The notes under the pieces were generated by a model that was given only the letters and a program-made list of their open reading frames with translations, made no database searches and was not told the DNA's origin. Both the position numbers and the translations under genes were made by a program. DNA of 64,000 nt from Candidatus Aminicenantota bacterium (lineage in GTDB: Bacteria; Acidobacteriota; Aminicenantia; Aminicenantales; Saccharicenantaceae), in assembly GCA_026393975.1 (NCBI GenBank), contig JAPKZD010000009.1, forward strand, positions 248,001 through 312,000, written 5' to 3'. Shown piece by piece: positions 26,199 to 34,062 of the stretch (positions are counted from its first letter, which is position 1; every line of letters begins with the position of its first letter).

Positions 26199-27197
26199 TC
26201 AGCTCCGGCCCGAGGCCTTCCGGATCTTCTTGGACGCGGCCTTGAGCTGGGGCAGACGCGCCGCTCGGCCGGGTTCGAGCCCGTGCCAGATCGTGCACAA
26301 GTGCCCGAGCATCTTGTCCGACGGAACGGCCAGGGACTGGTCGATGAACATCTTGACGACCTTGACGTCCCTGAAGCTCGTCGGCAGGACGCGGAAGCCC
26401 TTGTCGACAAAGAAGCGGACCGACGGGAAGGTCGCCTTCTTCGTCCCCTGCTTCTCATACCTCCGCTCGTAGTGCCAATCGCACATGATGATGTCCTTGG
26501 GGATCATGTCGACGGCCGGGTAGGTCCCATTCTTGGACGCCTCCCACAGGCCGTAGCCCATGGCCTCGCCGTCGATGAGGCGGTCGGCCCACATCATCAT
26601 CTCCTTGCCCCTCTTCTTGACGATGTGGTCATGGGCGTCGTTGACCAGCTCGGCCGTGGGTTTCCCGGCACAGCGGGGGCAGTCGGCGTCGCCGATGATG
26701 AAGACCTCGTCCATGCCGACGTGCAGGGCGTCGGCCTCGAAGACATCGATCAGCTCGTCGTAAAGCGCGAAGATGATCGGGTTGAGGTCGGGATGCAGGG
26801 GACACCAGCTCCGGCAGTAGAAGTCCGTACCCCAGGGGTCCTTGCCCTTGTTCCCGACGTACTTGCCGGGCGATTCGTCGAGGTTCGGGTACTTGGCGAG
26901 GAGCGGGTAGGTCTTTTCGTCCCAGGACTGATGGCCGAGGCTCTGGAATTCGGGGACGAGGCGGATGCCGTGGGTGCGACAGAGCCCGACGATTCTCTTG
27001 ATCGTCGCCGCGGGAATGGGGTCCTCCCCCCTCAGCTCGGGGTGCGAGACATATTCGAAGTTGTAGTCGACCTCGACGATGAGGAGGTTGACGCCCCTCT
27101 TAGCGAGCGAAGGGATCTCGCCGATGAGCGCTTCGGCCGCCTTGCTGCTCTCGCAGATGACATGGAAGCCGATGAGACGACTGGAGGACTTGGTCAT
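26199..27197 (-). CDS. Glycoside hydrolase family 20-like (beta-N-acetylhexosaminidase domain)
   Basis: 332 residues making one TIM-barrel domain. The paired catalytic acids occur as HVGMDEVF (Asp163-Glu164), the GH20 hallmark for substrate-assisted cleavage, and the upstream segment PEFQSLGHQSW also fits the family. There is no signal peptide and no N-terminal GH20b domain, so the enzyme seems cytoplasmic and minimal. GAGGTGAATCC precedes the ATG. Likely substrates are N-acetylhexosamine glycosides or recycled cell-wall sugars; specificity cannot be read. Confidence 0.82.
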   Translation of the reverse strand: MTKSSSRLIGFHVICESSKAAEALIGEIPSLAKRGVNLLIVEVDYNFEYVSHPELRGEDPIPAATIKRIVGLCRTHGIRLVPEFQSLGHQSWDEKTYPLLAKYPNLDESPGKYVGNKGKDPWGTDFYCRSWCPLHPDLNPIIFALYDELIDVFEADALHVGMDEVFIIGDADCPRCAGKPTAELVNDAHDHIVKKRGKEMMMWADRLIDGEAMGYGLWEASKNGTYPAVDMIPKDIIMCDWHYERRYEKQGTKKATFPSVRFFVDKGFRVLPTSFRDVKVVKMFIDQSLAVPSDKMLGHLCTIWHGLEPGRAARLPQLKAASKKIRKASGRS

Positions 27198-27337
27198 GGA
27201 TTCACCTCGCCGCCGAGCATATTACGAACGCCGGGGACTTGGCAAGAGGGCCGCCGCCTCGGGCCGAATTTTCTGGCCCGGCCCGATAGATTCCTGATAG
27301 AATGGGCCCGTAGCGAACCGACCGGAAAGGAGCTCGA

Positions 27338-28039
27338 ATGAAAACCACGAGAATCCCTCTCTTCGTCCTCGTCCTCGGGGCGGTGTTTCTAGCAGCCAGC
27401 GCATCCTCCATGGGGCCGGCCGCGGCGTCGAAGCACCCCGATGTTTCAGGCTGGCCAAACCTCTTCGCGGCCGACCTCTCCAACGCCCAGTTCCGGGCCG
27501 GGGTCTGGACCGTCACCGACGGGGTCCTCACCGCTTCCGAGGACCAGGCCATCTGGACAGTCCGGGATTACGAGAATTTTATCGTCGATCTCGAGTTCCG
27601 GACGGCGCCGGGGACGAACAGCGGCGTCATCGTCTATTGTTCCGACATCGCAAATTGGATCCCGAACTCGGTCGAGATCCAGATCGCCGACGACTTCGCC
27701 GAAGAGTGGGCCAAACAACCGGCGACCTGGCACTGTGGAGCGATCTTCGGCCACCTGGCCCCGACGAAGAGCGCCGTCAAGAAGCCGGGCGAGTGGAACC
27801 GCATCACGATCACCTGTCTCGGCCAGAAGATCTCCGTCGTCCTCAACGGCGAGAGTGTCACGGAGATGGACATGAGCCGGTGGACCTCGGCCAAGACGAA
27901 TCCCGACGGGAGTGAGATCCCGGCCTGGTTGAGCCGGCCCTTCGCGGAGCTGGCCACAAAGGGGCGGATCGGTTTCCAGGGCAAGCACGCCGGCGCCCCC
28001 ATCTTCTTCCGGAACATCAAGATCAAAGAGATGAAGTAG
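27338..28039 (+). CDS. Secreted DUF1080 (3-keto-disaccharide hydrolase-like) protein
   Basis: 233 residues: signal peptide (about 1-31) and one concanavalin-like jelly-roll domain. Signature strings include WTVTDGVLTAS, DLEFRTAPGTNSGVIVYC, NSVEIQIADDF, GEWNRITITCLGQKISVVLNGE and KGRIGFQGKHAGAPIFFRNIKIKEM. The family binds or hydrolyses glycosides, with 3-keto-glycoside hydrolysis reported for some members. GGAAAGGAGCTCG precedes the ATG. It diverges from the GH20-like gene, so both may belong to carbohydrate turnover. Confidence 0.88.
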   Translation: MKTTRIPLFVLVLGAVFLAASASSMGPAAASKHPDVSGWPNLFAADLSNAQFRAGVWTVTDGVLTASEDQAIWTVRDYENFIVDLEFRTAPGTNSGVIVYCSDIANWIPNSVEIQIADDFAEEWAKQPATWHCGAIFGHLAPTKSAVKKPGEWNRITITCLGQKISVVLNGESVTEMDMSRWTSAKTNPDGSEIPAWLSRPFAELATKGRIGFQGKHAGAPIFFRNIKIKEMK

Positions 28040-28109
28040 GTCCTGAATCATCAGCCCACCCTGATGGCCGCGGGTCTGAGAAGAACCCTACAGAAATTAT
28101 TGCTTTACC

Positions 28110-28130
28110 AATATATGCATTTTGCATATA
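28110..28130. promoter_or_regulatory. Operator palindrome 1 of the MNT-HEPN locus
   Basis: ATATATGCA-TTT-TGCATATAT is a perfect palindrome. It shares the core TATATGC-N5-GCATATA with the second site, whose centre lies 21 bp away (two helical turns), so two dimers could bind on the same face. Confidence 0.75.
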
Positions 28131-28131
28131 T

Positions 28132-28150
28132 TTATATGCGTTTAGCATAT
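28132..28150. promoter_or_regulatory. Operator palindrome 2 overlapping a -10-like box
   Basis: TATATGC-GTTTA-GCATATA repeats operator 1. A -10-like TATAAA (28147-28152) overlaps its right arm, 11 bp before the ATG at 28164. There is no Shine-Dalgarno, so the transcript may be nearly leaderless. Binding here would block transcription, fitting autoregulation by the winged-helix/nucleotidyltransferase protein. Confidence 0.7.
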
Positions 28151-28163
28151 AAAGCACACCTAA

Positions 28164-28772
28164 ATGTTCAAGCTCTCCAAGAATGAGGCTCTTTTGTTAA
28201 GACTCTTCTATACGAATCCAGGCAAGGAGTTTTACATTCAGGAAATCGGGAGGATACTCGGCAAGAAACCCGGGGTCTTTCAAAGGACACTATACAACCT
28301 TGAGCGATCCGGCATCCTCGCCAGCCAATATAGGGCCAATGCCAGGTACTTCCGCGTGAACGAGGGCCATCCCCTCTTTGAAGAAACCAAGAGCATCATC
28401 TTTAAAACAGTCGGCGTGATGGAAAGCCTCAGGCAGGTTCTTCTAGAAGCCGGCTCTGTCGATTTCGCTTTTATCTACGGATCTTTTGCAAAAGCGAGTG
28501 AGAATCCGCTCTCCGATATCGACCTTATGATCGTCGGTTCGCCTGACGAAAGCGTTATCTTGCGGCGGCTCGGCGAGCTCGAGCATTCTTTGAAACGTGA
28601 GATAAATTACCGGATCTATTCGTCTATTGATTATGTCAGGGATATTCAAGGGGCCGAGCCCTTCCTACTCAATATCCTGGCAGACCGGAAGATCTTTTTG
28701 ATCGGCGAAGAAAATGAGCTACGAAAGATGGCTGAAGGATCGCCTGATCAAGAAACAGGCTCCGGATCATGA
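28164..28772 (+). CDS. Winged-helix/MNT nucleotidyltransferase (antitoxin of an MNT-HEPN pair)
   Basis: 202 residues. Residues 1-65 form a winged helix-turn-helix (LLLRLFYTNPGKEFYIQEIGRILGK). Residues 100-185 hold a minimal nucleotidyltransferase with G106-S107-x10-D118-I-D120, the exact GSx10DxD metal-binding motif. In MNT-HEPN (type VII) systems the MNT antitoxin modifies the HEPN toxin with nucleotides; the fused DNA-binding domain would add autorepression at the two palindromes upstream. The next gene overlaps by 59 bp and encodes a HEPN-like protein. Base composition is visibly more AT-rich than its neighbours, suggesting horizontal acquisition. Confidence 0.88.
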   Translation: MFKLSKNEALLLRLFYTNPGKEFYIQEIGRILGKKPGVFQRTLYNLERSGILASQYRANARYFRVNEGHPLFEETKSIIFKTVGVMESLRQVLLEAGSVDFAFIYGSFAKASENPLSDIDLMIVGSPDESVILRRLGELEHSLKREINYRIYSSIDYVRDIQGAEPFLLNILADRKIFLIGEENELRKMAEGSPDQETGSGS

Positions 28773-28953
28773 CCAGATCAATAAACAGCTTTTTCGTTTT
28801 GATCGGATGCGGCGAAAAAGACATGATTTTATCTATAACTCAGAAAACAACACAACAGAACGCGAAGCACTCGCCGCGATTAAAACCGCCCAGGATTTGA
28901 TCCGGCGTATAAGGGAATGCCTGGGGGATGAATATTCTAAAAAGTTAATCTAA
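28714..28953 (+). CDS. Short HEPN-like protein (putative toxin, apparently internally deleted)
   Basis: 79 residues. The C-terminal half (RFDRMRRKRHDFIYNSENN) contains the HEPN RNase motif R-x4-6-H (Arg31...His37) followed by the final helix. The N-terminal half (LKDRLIKKQAPDHDQINKQL) matches the opening helix of this HEPN class, but the roughly 50-70 residues that normally join the two, including helices 2-3, are missing. The frame is otherwise intact. It overlaps the MNT gene by 59 bp. It may be an inactivated toxin left beside its antitoxin, or a minimal functional variant. Confidence 0.65.
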   Translation: MSYERWLKDRLIKKQAPDHDQINKQLFRFDRMRRKRHDFIYNSENNTTEREALAAIKTAQDLIRRIRECLGDEYSKKLI

Positions 28954-29132
28954 TCAGCTTTTACCGGGGGCTGTCGCCTCTTCTACAATTCGGATTTCGT
29001 CATCCATTAGGTTGAAAAGCTGATCGAGGGTCTCTCAATTCTCCTGGATGCCGTGGGAGCGTGAGAAACGGCGGGCATCCAGCGCGTCCCTAATTAACAG
29101 ATCCACAAGAATTCGCTTGAAGGAGGCTTGGG
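28954..29132. other. Intergenic stretch with a decayed minus-strand fragment
   Basis: Read on the minus strand, 29028-28960 encodes ETLDQLFNLMDDEIRIVEEA and a few more residues before a stop, but it is preceded directly by TGA, so only a remnant could exist. GGATGCC/GGCATCC (about 29045-29080) forms a weak hairpin. No intact gene is seen. Confidence 0.3.
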
Positions 29133-29525
29133 GTGTTTAAGAAGATCAAAAAAACTCTGCCGCGGTTGTCCTATCCTACGCGCCCTGTCCGGGCAGGCGT
29201 GGAGATGATCGAAGAGTACATCATTCCAGATAAAGAAAAAGTCCAGGTCCTCGATAGTCTGTACCCGTTTGATCCCGTCCCGGCGCTCACGGAAATGATG
29301 TACGATCTGCACGAAGAGAAACAATTCCGGGTCGGAGAATTTCGCGTCCTACGCGGGGCGGCCATGGACATGCTCGTGAGCCCCTATTATTTCAAAAGCG
29401 GGGGAACCGTCATCGATTGGATGCCGCCGGATTTCAAGCCGGGCGGAGTCCTTTCGCGCCGGATCAGGGGACAATCGGCTTCCCTGTTGACCTGTTCTCT
29501 GGGCCCCCGTCCGAGCTGTCATTGA
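29133..29525 (+). CDS. Hypothetical protein, possibly frameshifted near its end
   Basis: 130 residues from a GTG preceded by AAGGAGG at good spacing. Residues 1-105 look like a soluble alpha/beta protein (PVRAGVEMIEEYIIPDKEKVQVLDSLYPFDPVPALTEMMYDL); I do not recognise a family. The last 20 residues are basic and low in hydrophobic pattern, whereas another frame over the same DNA (29460-29580) gives a more protein-like tail (TIGFPVDLFSGPPSEL). A frameshift near 29450 is therefore possible. It follows the MNT-HEPN island. Confidence 0.45.
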   Translation: MFKKIKKTLPRLSYPTRPVRAGVEMIEEYIIPDKEKVQVLDSLYPFDPVPALTEMMYDLHEEKQFRVGEFRVLRGAAMDMLVSPYYFKSGGTVIDWMPPDFKPGGVLSRRIRGQSASLLTCSLGPRPSCH

Positions 29526-29582
29526 CCTTGGATCCTGAGGTTCTCGGACTCGGGAGCCACGCCGCAAGGCGCGATCTTTCCC

Positions 29583-29969
29583 CTAGTGGCGTTTCGTCAG
29601 TTCCCGCAGGAACTTTCGGGCGGCGAGTGACCGTCCCGCGGCGCCGTCTTTTGGCTCCCACTGAAAGCGTTTCAGGTCGACCCGGCCGCCGAGGCCGACC
29701 ACGACGCCCTCGGCGACGAGCCTTTTTTTTTGCTCCTCGAAACCCCGGCCGCGCCCAAGGGAGATCCCGCCTCGGCCGTTGATCACGCGATGCCAGGGAA
29801 GTCCCGCCGCGTCCGAGGAGGAATGGAGGACCCAGGCGACGCCCCGAGCAGCCCGCTCACGCCCGGCCAGGGCGGCGATCTGGCCGTAGGTCGCGACCCG
29901 GCCGCGGGGAACGGCCCGGATAACTCTCTTCGCCTCGCGCGTGAAAGGCGATTCTGTGCTGGTGTCCAT
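29583..29969 (-). CDS. Alkyltransferase-like protein (Atl), Trp in place of the acceptor Cys
   Basis: 128 residues of the MGMT/Ogt DNA-binding fold (TYGQIAALAG, ARGVAWVLHSS). The active-site PCHRV of alkyltransferases reads PWHRV (Trp59), so the protein cannot accept alkyl groups. Such Atl proteins bind O6-alkylguanine, flip the base and hand the lesion to nucleotide excision repair. The C-terminus carries a basic 25-residue extension. An ATG at 29969 or a GTG at 29978 could start it; neither has a strong ribosome site. Confidence 0.88.
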   Translation of the reverse strand: MDTSTESPFTREAKRVIRAVPRGRVATYGQIAALAGRERAARGVAWVLHSSSDAAGLPWHRVINGRGGISLGRGRGFEEQKKRLVAEGVVVGLGGRVDLKRFQWEPKDGAAGRSLAARKFLRELTKRH

Positions 29970-30063
29970 GGTCGGCACCGCTTATTTTAAGGAAATCCCC
30001 GGGAAAAAGAAAACGGAGAACCGGACCGGCAAAGAGCGGAGTTTTCGAGTTCTGGCTCTTAGC

Positions 30064-30873
30064 TTATTTCGTGATCTTGATCGAGCCGTTGGTCGTCTCG
30101 AGAGAGATCTCGGGGCCGCCCTGGCCGATCTTGGCTTCCACCCGGTGTTTCGACTGGCTGAGGTTCTTCAGCGTCACCGGGAAATCCACGGTGATGTGCC
30201 CGTTCGTCGTCCTGGCCAGCAGGTTGGCGTTGAGGGTTTCGGGCGAGGCGATGCCCAGCGTGATGGAGCCGTTGGTCGTCTCGGCCGCGATCCCGTCCTT
30301 GAACGTCAGCCCCTCGAGACGGATGTTGCCGTTGGTCGTCTCCGCCCGGAGCTTCCCTTCGAAGCGGTTGACCTGGATGCCGCCGTTCGTCGTTTCCGCC
30401 TTGAGTTCGCCCGACGCGTCCTCCACGGTGACCGAGCCGTTGGTCGTCTCCGCCACGGCCCGGCCGTAGCGCCCCGTGACATTGATTCCACCGTTGACCG
30501 TCTCCATCTTGTCGAGGATGACGCCCTCCGGGACCTTGATCTCGAAGTCGACGTTGACGTTGAAATGGAGGCGGAACTTCGGCCAAATGGCCTTGACTGA
30601 GACGGCGCCCGCCGATTCCTCAACCCGGATCTCGACGTCTTTCAGGTCCTTCTCGTCGTCGCGGGCGACCTTGACGGCCTTGATCTCGACCTTGTCCTCT
30701 TTCCAGGTGGACACGGTCACACTACCGTTGACGTTCTCGAGGGAGAACCGTTCCCCCGCCTTGAGGGGCAGGGTCTTCGAAAAGTCTTCGCGATAGTCGG
30801 CCAGGGCCGCTGCGGACCCGGCCAGGAGAAGCACGAAGACAGACAAAATGATCAGTATCCTAGTTCTTGTCAT
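30064..30873 (-). CDS. Secreted DUF4097-type beta-repeat protein
   Basis: 269 residues with a signal peptide (about 1-25). The body is a parallel beta-helix-like array in which the motif T-[VT]-N-G-x-[IV] recurs at least seven times at intervals of about 18-25 residues (NVNGSVTV, TVNGGINV, TTNGSVTV, TTNGGIQV, TTNGNIRL, TTNGSITL, TTNGHITV, TTNGSIKI). DUF4097/DUF4098 proteins carry this ladder; their role is unknown, with an adhesion or scaffold function often assumed. AGGAGG precedes the ATG. It is a single-gene unit. Confidence 0.88.
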   Translation of the reverse strand: MTRTRILIILSVFVLLLAGSAAALADYREDFSKTLPLKAGERFSLENVNGSVTVSTWKEDKVEIKAVKVARDDEKDLKDVEIRVEESAGAVSVKAIWPKFRLHFNVNVDFEIKVPEGVILDKMETVNGGINVTGRYGRAVAETTNGSVTVEDASGELKAETTNGGIQVNRFEGKLRAETTNGNIRLEGLTFKDGIAAETTNGSITLGIASPETLNANLLARTTNGHITVDFPVTLKNLSQSKHRVEAKIGQGGPEISLETTNGSIKITK

Positions 30874-30938
30874 GGAAACCTCCTTGAAATTCGGCCTTCA
30901 TACAAGGAGACGAAAATCCCGCCGAAAGAGTTGCCTCT

Positions 30939-31925
30939 TTAGCTCAGAAGCCCCATGAGCTTTTTGGCCCCCTCGAGCGTCTCGCGGGCCATCGTCCGGG
31001 CCTTCCGCGCCCCTTCCCGCAGGGCTTCCCGGACGCGTTCCGGATCCTTCTCGAGGGCCTGCCGCCGCTCGCGGATCGGGTCCAAGACCTTCATCAGGTT
31101 CCTGAAGAAGACTTTTTTGCAGTCGATGCAGCCGATCGTCGCTCCCGTGCAGCCGTCGACGATCTCCCGGATCTCGCCTTCGGGCGTCACCAGCTTGTGG
31201 TAGCTGAAAATGTTGCAGAGGTCGGGCGTCCCTGGGTCGCTACGGCGCTTGCGGGCCTCGTCGGTCTTGGCCGGCCGGAGCTTCTCCCAGATGGCGTCCG
31301 GGTCCTCGACGACGCCGATATGGTTCCCCAGGGACTTGCTCATCTTCGACGCGCCGTCGAGCCCCATGACCCGGGCGCCCCTTCCGATCAGGGTCGCCGG
31401 CTCCGGGAAGTAGTCGCCGAATCGGCTGTTGAAGCGGCGGGCGACTTCGCGGGTGAACTCGAGGTGCTGGGCCTGGTCCTCGCCGACGGGCACGGCGTCA
31501 GCTTTGTAAATGAGGATGTCGGCCGCCTGGAGGATCGGGTAGTTGAGGAGCCCGGCCGTGACGTTTTCCCTTTCCCGTTCCGATTTCTCCTTGAACTGGG
31601 TCATCCGGCCGAGCTCGCCGAGCGGCGTCACGCAGTTGAGCAGCCAGCAGAGCTCGGTGTGTTCGGGGACATGGCTCTGGACGAAGATCGTGCAGAGCTC
31701 CGGGTCGAGGCCGGCGGCCATATTGTCGAGGGCGGCCTCGAAGACCCGCTTCTGCAGGAGGGCCGGCTCATAGGCAACGGTGATGGCATGGAGGTCGACG
31801 ATGGTGAAGAAGCAATCGTATTCTTTCACCAAGCGGACCCAATTCTCGATGGCCCCAAAATAGTTGCCGATATGGATCGTGCCGCTCGGCTGGATGCCGC
31901 TCAGGATGCGTTTGCGCTTGCTCAT
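30939..31925 (-). CDS. trpS: Tryptophanyl-tRNA synthetase
   Basis: 328 residues, normal for bacterial TrpS. The HIGH motif appears as TIHIGNYFG near residue 17 and KMSKS as SKMSKSLGN near 190. The tryptophan-pocket region (GEDQAQHLEFTREVARRFN) is intact. Charges tRNA-Trp. The ATG at 31925 begins MSKRKRILSGIQPSG, matching family N-termini; the upstream in-frame ATG at 31982 is unlikely. The Nudix hydrolase gene ends 66 bp upstream on the same strand. Confidence 0.96.
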   Translation of the reverse strand: MSKRKRILSGIQPSGTIHIGNYFGAIENWVRLVKEYDCFFTIVDLHAITVAYEPALLQKRVFEAALDNMAAGLDPELCTIFVQSHVPEHTELCWLLNCVTPLGELGRMTQFKEKSERERENVTAGLLNYPILQAADILIYKADAVPVGEDQAQHLEFTREVARRFNSRFGDYFPEPATLIGRGARVMGLDGASKMSKSLGNHIGVVEDPDAIWEKLRPAKTDEARKRRSDPGTPDLCNIFSYHKLVTPEGEIREIVDGCTGATIGCIDCKKVFFRNLMKVLDPIRERRQALEKDPERVREALREGARKARTMARETLEGAKKLMGLLS

Positions 31926-31991
31926 GGCCGGACCTCGATTCGATTCCGGAGGTATTGTATAGGCCTTCGGGGAGGCAATCAAGGGCGACGG

Positions 31992-32621
31992 CTATTCCGG
32001 GCGGTCGAGCAAGGCTAGGAACTCGGCCAGGACCATGGCCGTGGCCCCCCAGATCTTGTGGCCCTCGAACTCGTAAAACGGGACTTCGACATCCCGGCCG
32101 CCGAGAACCCATGTCTCCCGGCGCTCGTTCCGGGTGTCCGCCAGATGGTCGACCGGGACCTCGATGACCTCGGCCACCTCGTCGGGCTGGAGATGGAATT
32201 CGAGCGGGCCCGGGATGAAGGCCACCGTTGGGTAGATACAGAAATTGCTGGGAGGGATGTAGAGGGGCGTCAGCCGGCCCAGGACACGGACCGAGGCGAG
32301 GTCCGGCCCGAGCTCCTCCACGGTCTCCCGGAGGGCCGTGGCCTCGAGGGATTCGCCGGGATGCTGCTCGCCGCCCGGGAGAGAGATCTGGCCGCGGTGG
32401 TGGAGGACGCGCTCCGTACGCCGGGTCAGGAGCATCCACAGGCGGTCGTCCTTCTTGTAGAGGAGGATGAGGACCCCGGCCTTGAGCGAGGTATCCTCGA
32501 CCTCGAAATAGGCCTTTTGGCCCGGCCGCGGCTCCGGGACCATGCGCAGCTGGGCCGCGCCTCCGGGGAGCGGGGCCCAGAGGCCCTTCTCGACCCGGCT
32601 CAGGATGTCATCGGGATCCAT
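31992..32621 (-). CDS. Nudix hydrolase, CoA pyrophosphatase-like
   Basis: 209 residues. The Nudix box runs 84-106 (GEQHPGESLEATALRETVEEL), fitting Gx5Ex7REUxEExGU. Just before it, LLTRRTERVLHHRGQISLPGG fits the LLTxRSxxxRxHxGQxxFPGG motif of CoA pyrophosphatases (UPF0035/NudL group). The likely reaction is cleavage of CoA to 3',5'-ADP and phosphopantetheine. It lies 15 bp after the aminopeptidase gene end, suggesting one operon. Confidence 0.9.
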   Translation of the reverse strand: MDPDDILSRVEKGLWAPLPGGAAQLRMVPEPRPGQKAYFEVEDTSLKAGVLILLYKKDDRLWMLLTRRTERVLHHRGQISLPGGEQHPGESLEATALRETVEELGPDLASVRVLGRLTPLYIPPSNFCIYPTVAFIPGPLEFHLQPDEVAEVIEVPVDHLADTRNERRETWVLGGRDVEVPFYEFEGHKIWGATAMVLAEFLALLDRPE

Positions 32622-32636
32622 GGGGATTGACCGCTT

Positions 32637-33983
32637 CTACTTACCGCGCCCGGCCATGAGTTTTTCGATCTCGTCGATCTCTTTGGGCACGTCCTTCGTC
32701 AGGACCTCACAGCCCGTCCGGGTGATGAGGACCGTATCTTCGATGCGAATCCCAAGGTTTTTCTCCGGGTAATAGAGGGCCGGCTCGATGGCGAAGACCA
32801 TCCCTTCCTTGAGGACACCGCCGAGCGGCACATCGTGGACGCAAAGCCCGACGCCGTGCCCGAAGCCGCCCTCGAGCCCGCGCGGGTCGAGGCCCTTGGC
32901 CTTCATGACCGAAGCGACGTGATCGCGGACGTCCTTCGGCGTCGCCCCGGGCTTGTAGGCCTCGATGCAGGCCTTTTGGACCTCGAGGACGATCCGGTAG
33001 ACCTCTTTTTGTTCTTCCGTGAAACGTCCCGAGGCGGGCCAAGTCCGGGTGATGTCCATGGCCAAGTGGTCGAGGTCGGCCCCGAAGTCCATGAGGACGA
33101 CGTCCCCCGCCTCGACACGGCGGGAGTTCTCATCGTAATGCCAGATGCAGGAGTTGGGGCCGGAGCCGACGATGGGCGCGTAGGCGGCTCCCTTGGCCCC
33201 GCCCTTCAGGACGACCGACATGGCCGCCGCCTCGACCTCGTACTCGAAGGCGCCCGGGCGCGTCGCGAGCATCGCCTGCCTGACGGCTTCGGCCGAGATC
33301 TTTCCGTTCCGCCGCATGACGGCGATCTCCTCCGGCGTCTTGACCGCCCGCATCGCGTCGATCAAGGGCGCGACGTCCCGGAGTTCCATCTGCGGGTAGC
33401 GCTCTTTGAGCTTCACGATCCGGTAGTTATCGACGGATAGCTGGTCGTTGTAGTGACTCCGGGACCGCCGGCCGTCCATCAGGCCGGTTTCGGAGCGGGC
33501 ATTGTCGAGGCTGTCGCGCGGCGAGAGCCTGACGTGAAACCGCCCCCCGAACCGGGACAGGTTCCGGGCCAGGAACTCGTCGAGATAGCCCACGGCGAAG
33601 ATGTCGGTGAAACCGGATTTTGTCTTGCCCTCCGGGTCCTTGAGGAGGTTGGGGCCGTCGACCATCTCCTCGCGGGCCGTCTGCTGGGGCAGGAAGAGGG
33701 TGGCCGCACGCGTCGACGGGACGAGGACGAGGATGGCGCCTAGGTCCTCGTTACCGGAGAAATAGAAGAAGTCATTGTCCTGTCGGAAATGGGAGCCCGC
33801 GGGCGCGACCGCGTCGCCAAAAAGAACGACCGCGCCGTCCTTGACCTGGTCCATCAGGGCGGCCCGGCGCCGGGCGAATTCCTCCCGGCTGTAGCCGGTC
33901 CTTTGGGCGAAAAGGCCGGAAACGGCGGCCAGGAAAACAAGACAGGCGGCAAATCGCCAAGGGCTGAAGCGGTTTCGAGTCAT
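32637..33983 (-). CDS. Xaa-Pro aminopeptidase (M24B), exported
   Basis: 448 residues with a signal peptide (about 1-26, ending LFAQ), an N-terminal creatinase-like domain, then the pita-bread catalytic domain with all five metal ligands: Asp in LMDFGADLDHLAMDITRTW (two), His in GGFGHGVGLCVHD, Glu in VFAIEPALYY and Glu in GIRIEDTVLIT. It would remove N-terminal residues before proline, in the periplasm. The ATG at 33983 is the first to give the signal peptide. Upstream, pyrB ends 79 bp away; downstream, the Nudix gene starts after 15 bp. Confidence 0.93.
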   Translation of the reverse strand: MTRNRFSPWRFAACLVFLAAVSGLFAQRTGYSREEFARRRAALMDQVKDGAVVLFGDAVAPAGSHFRQDNDFFYFSGNEDLGAILVLVPSTRAATLFLPQQTAREEMVDGPNLLKDPEGKTKSGFTDIFAVGYLDEFLARNLSRFGGRFHVRLSPRDSLDNARSETGLMDGRRSRSHYNDQLSVDNYRIVKLKERYPQMELRDVAPLIDAMRAVKTPEEIAVMRRNGKISAEAVRQAMLATRPGAFEYEVEAAAMSVVLKGGAKGAAYAPIVGSGPNSCIWHYDENSRRVEAGDVVLMDFGADLDHLAMDITRTWPASGRFTEEQKEVYRIVLEVQKACIEAYKPGATPKDVRDHVASVMKAKGLDPRGLEGGFGHGVGLCVHDVPLGGVLKEGMVFAIEPALYYPEKNLGIRIEDTVLITRTGCEVLTKDVPKEIDEIEKLMAGRGK

Positions 33984-34062
33984 GTCGGCGGGCCTCCATC
34001 CCGATGAAGGCCCAAGTTTAAACGAACGGGGGGACGCGGTCAAACCGGCGCCGAGACTTCGC

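Noticed and set aside
28960-29030. Minus-strand coding fragment (ETLDQLFNLMDDEIRIV)
   Set aside because: A stop lies directly before it, so at most a short remnant; too weak to annotate as a gene.
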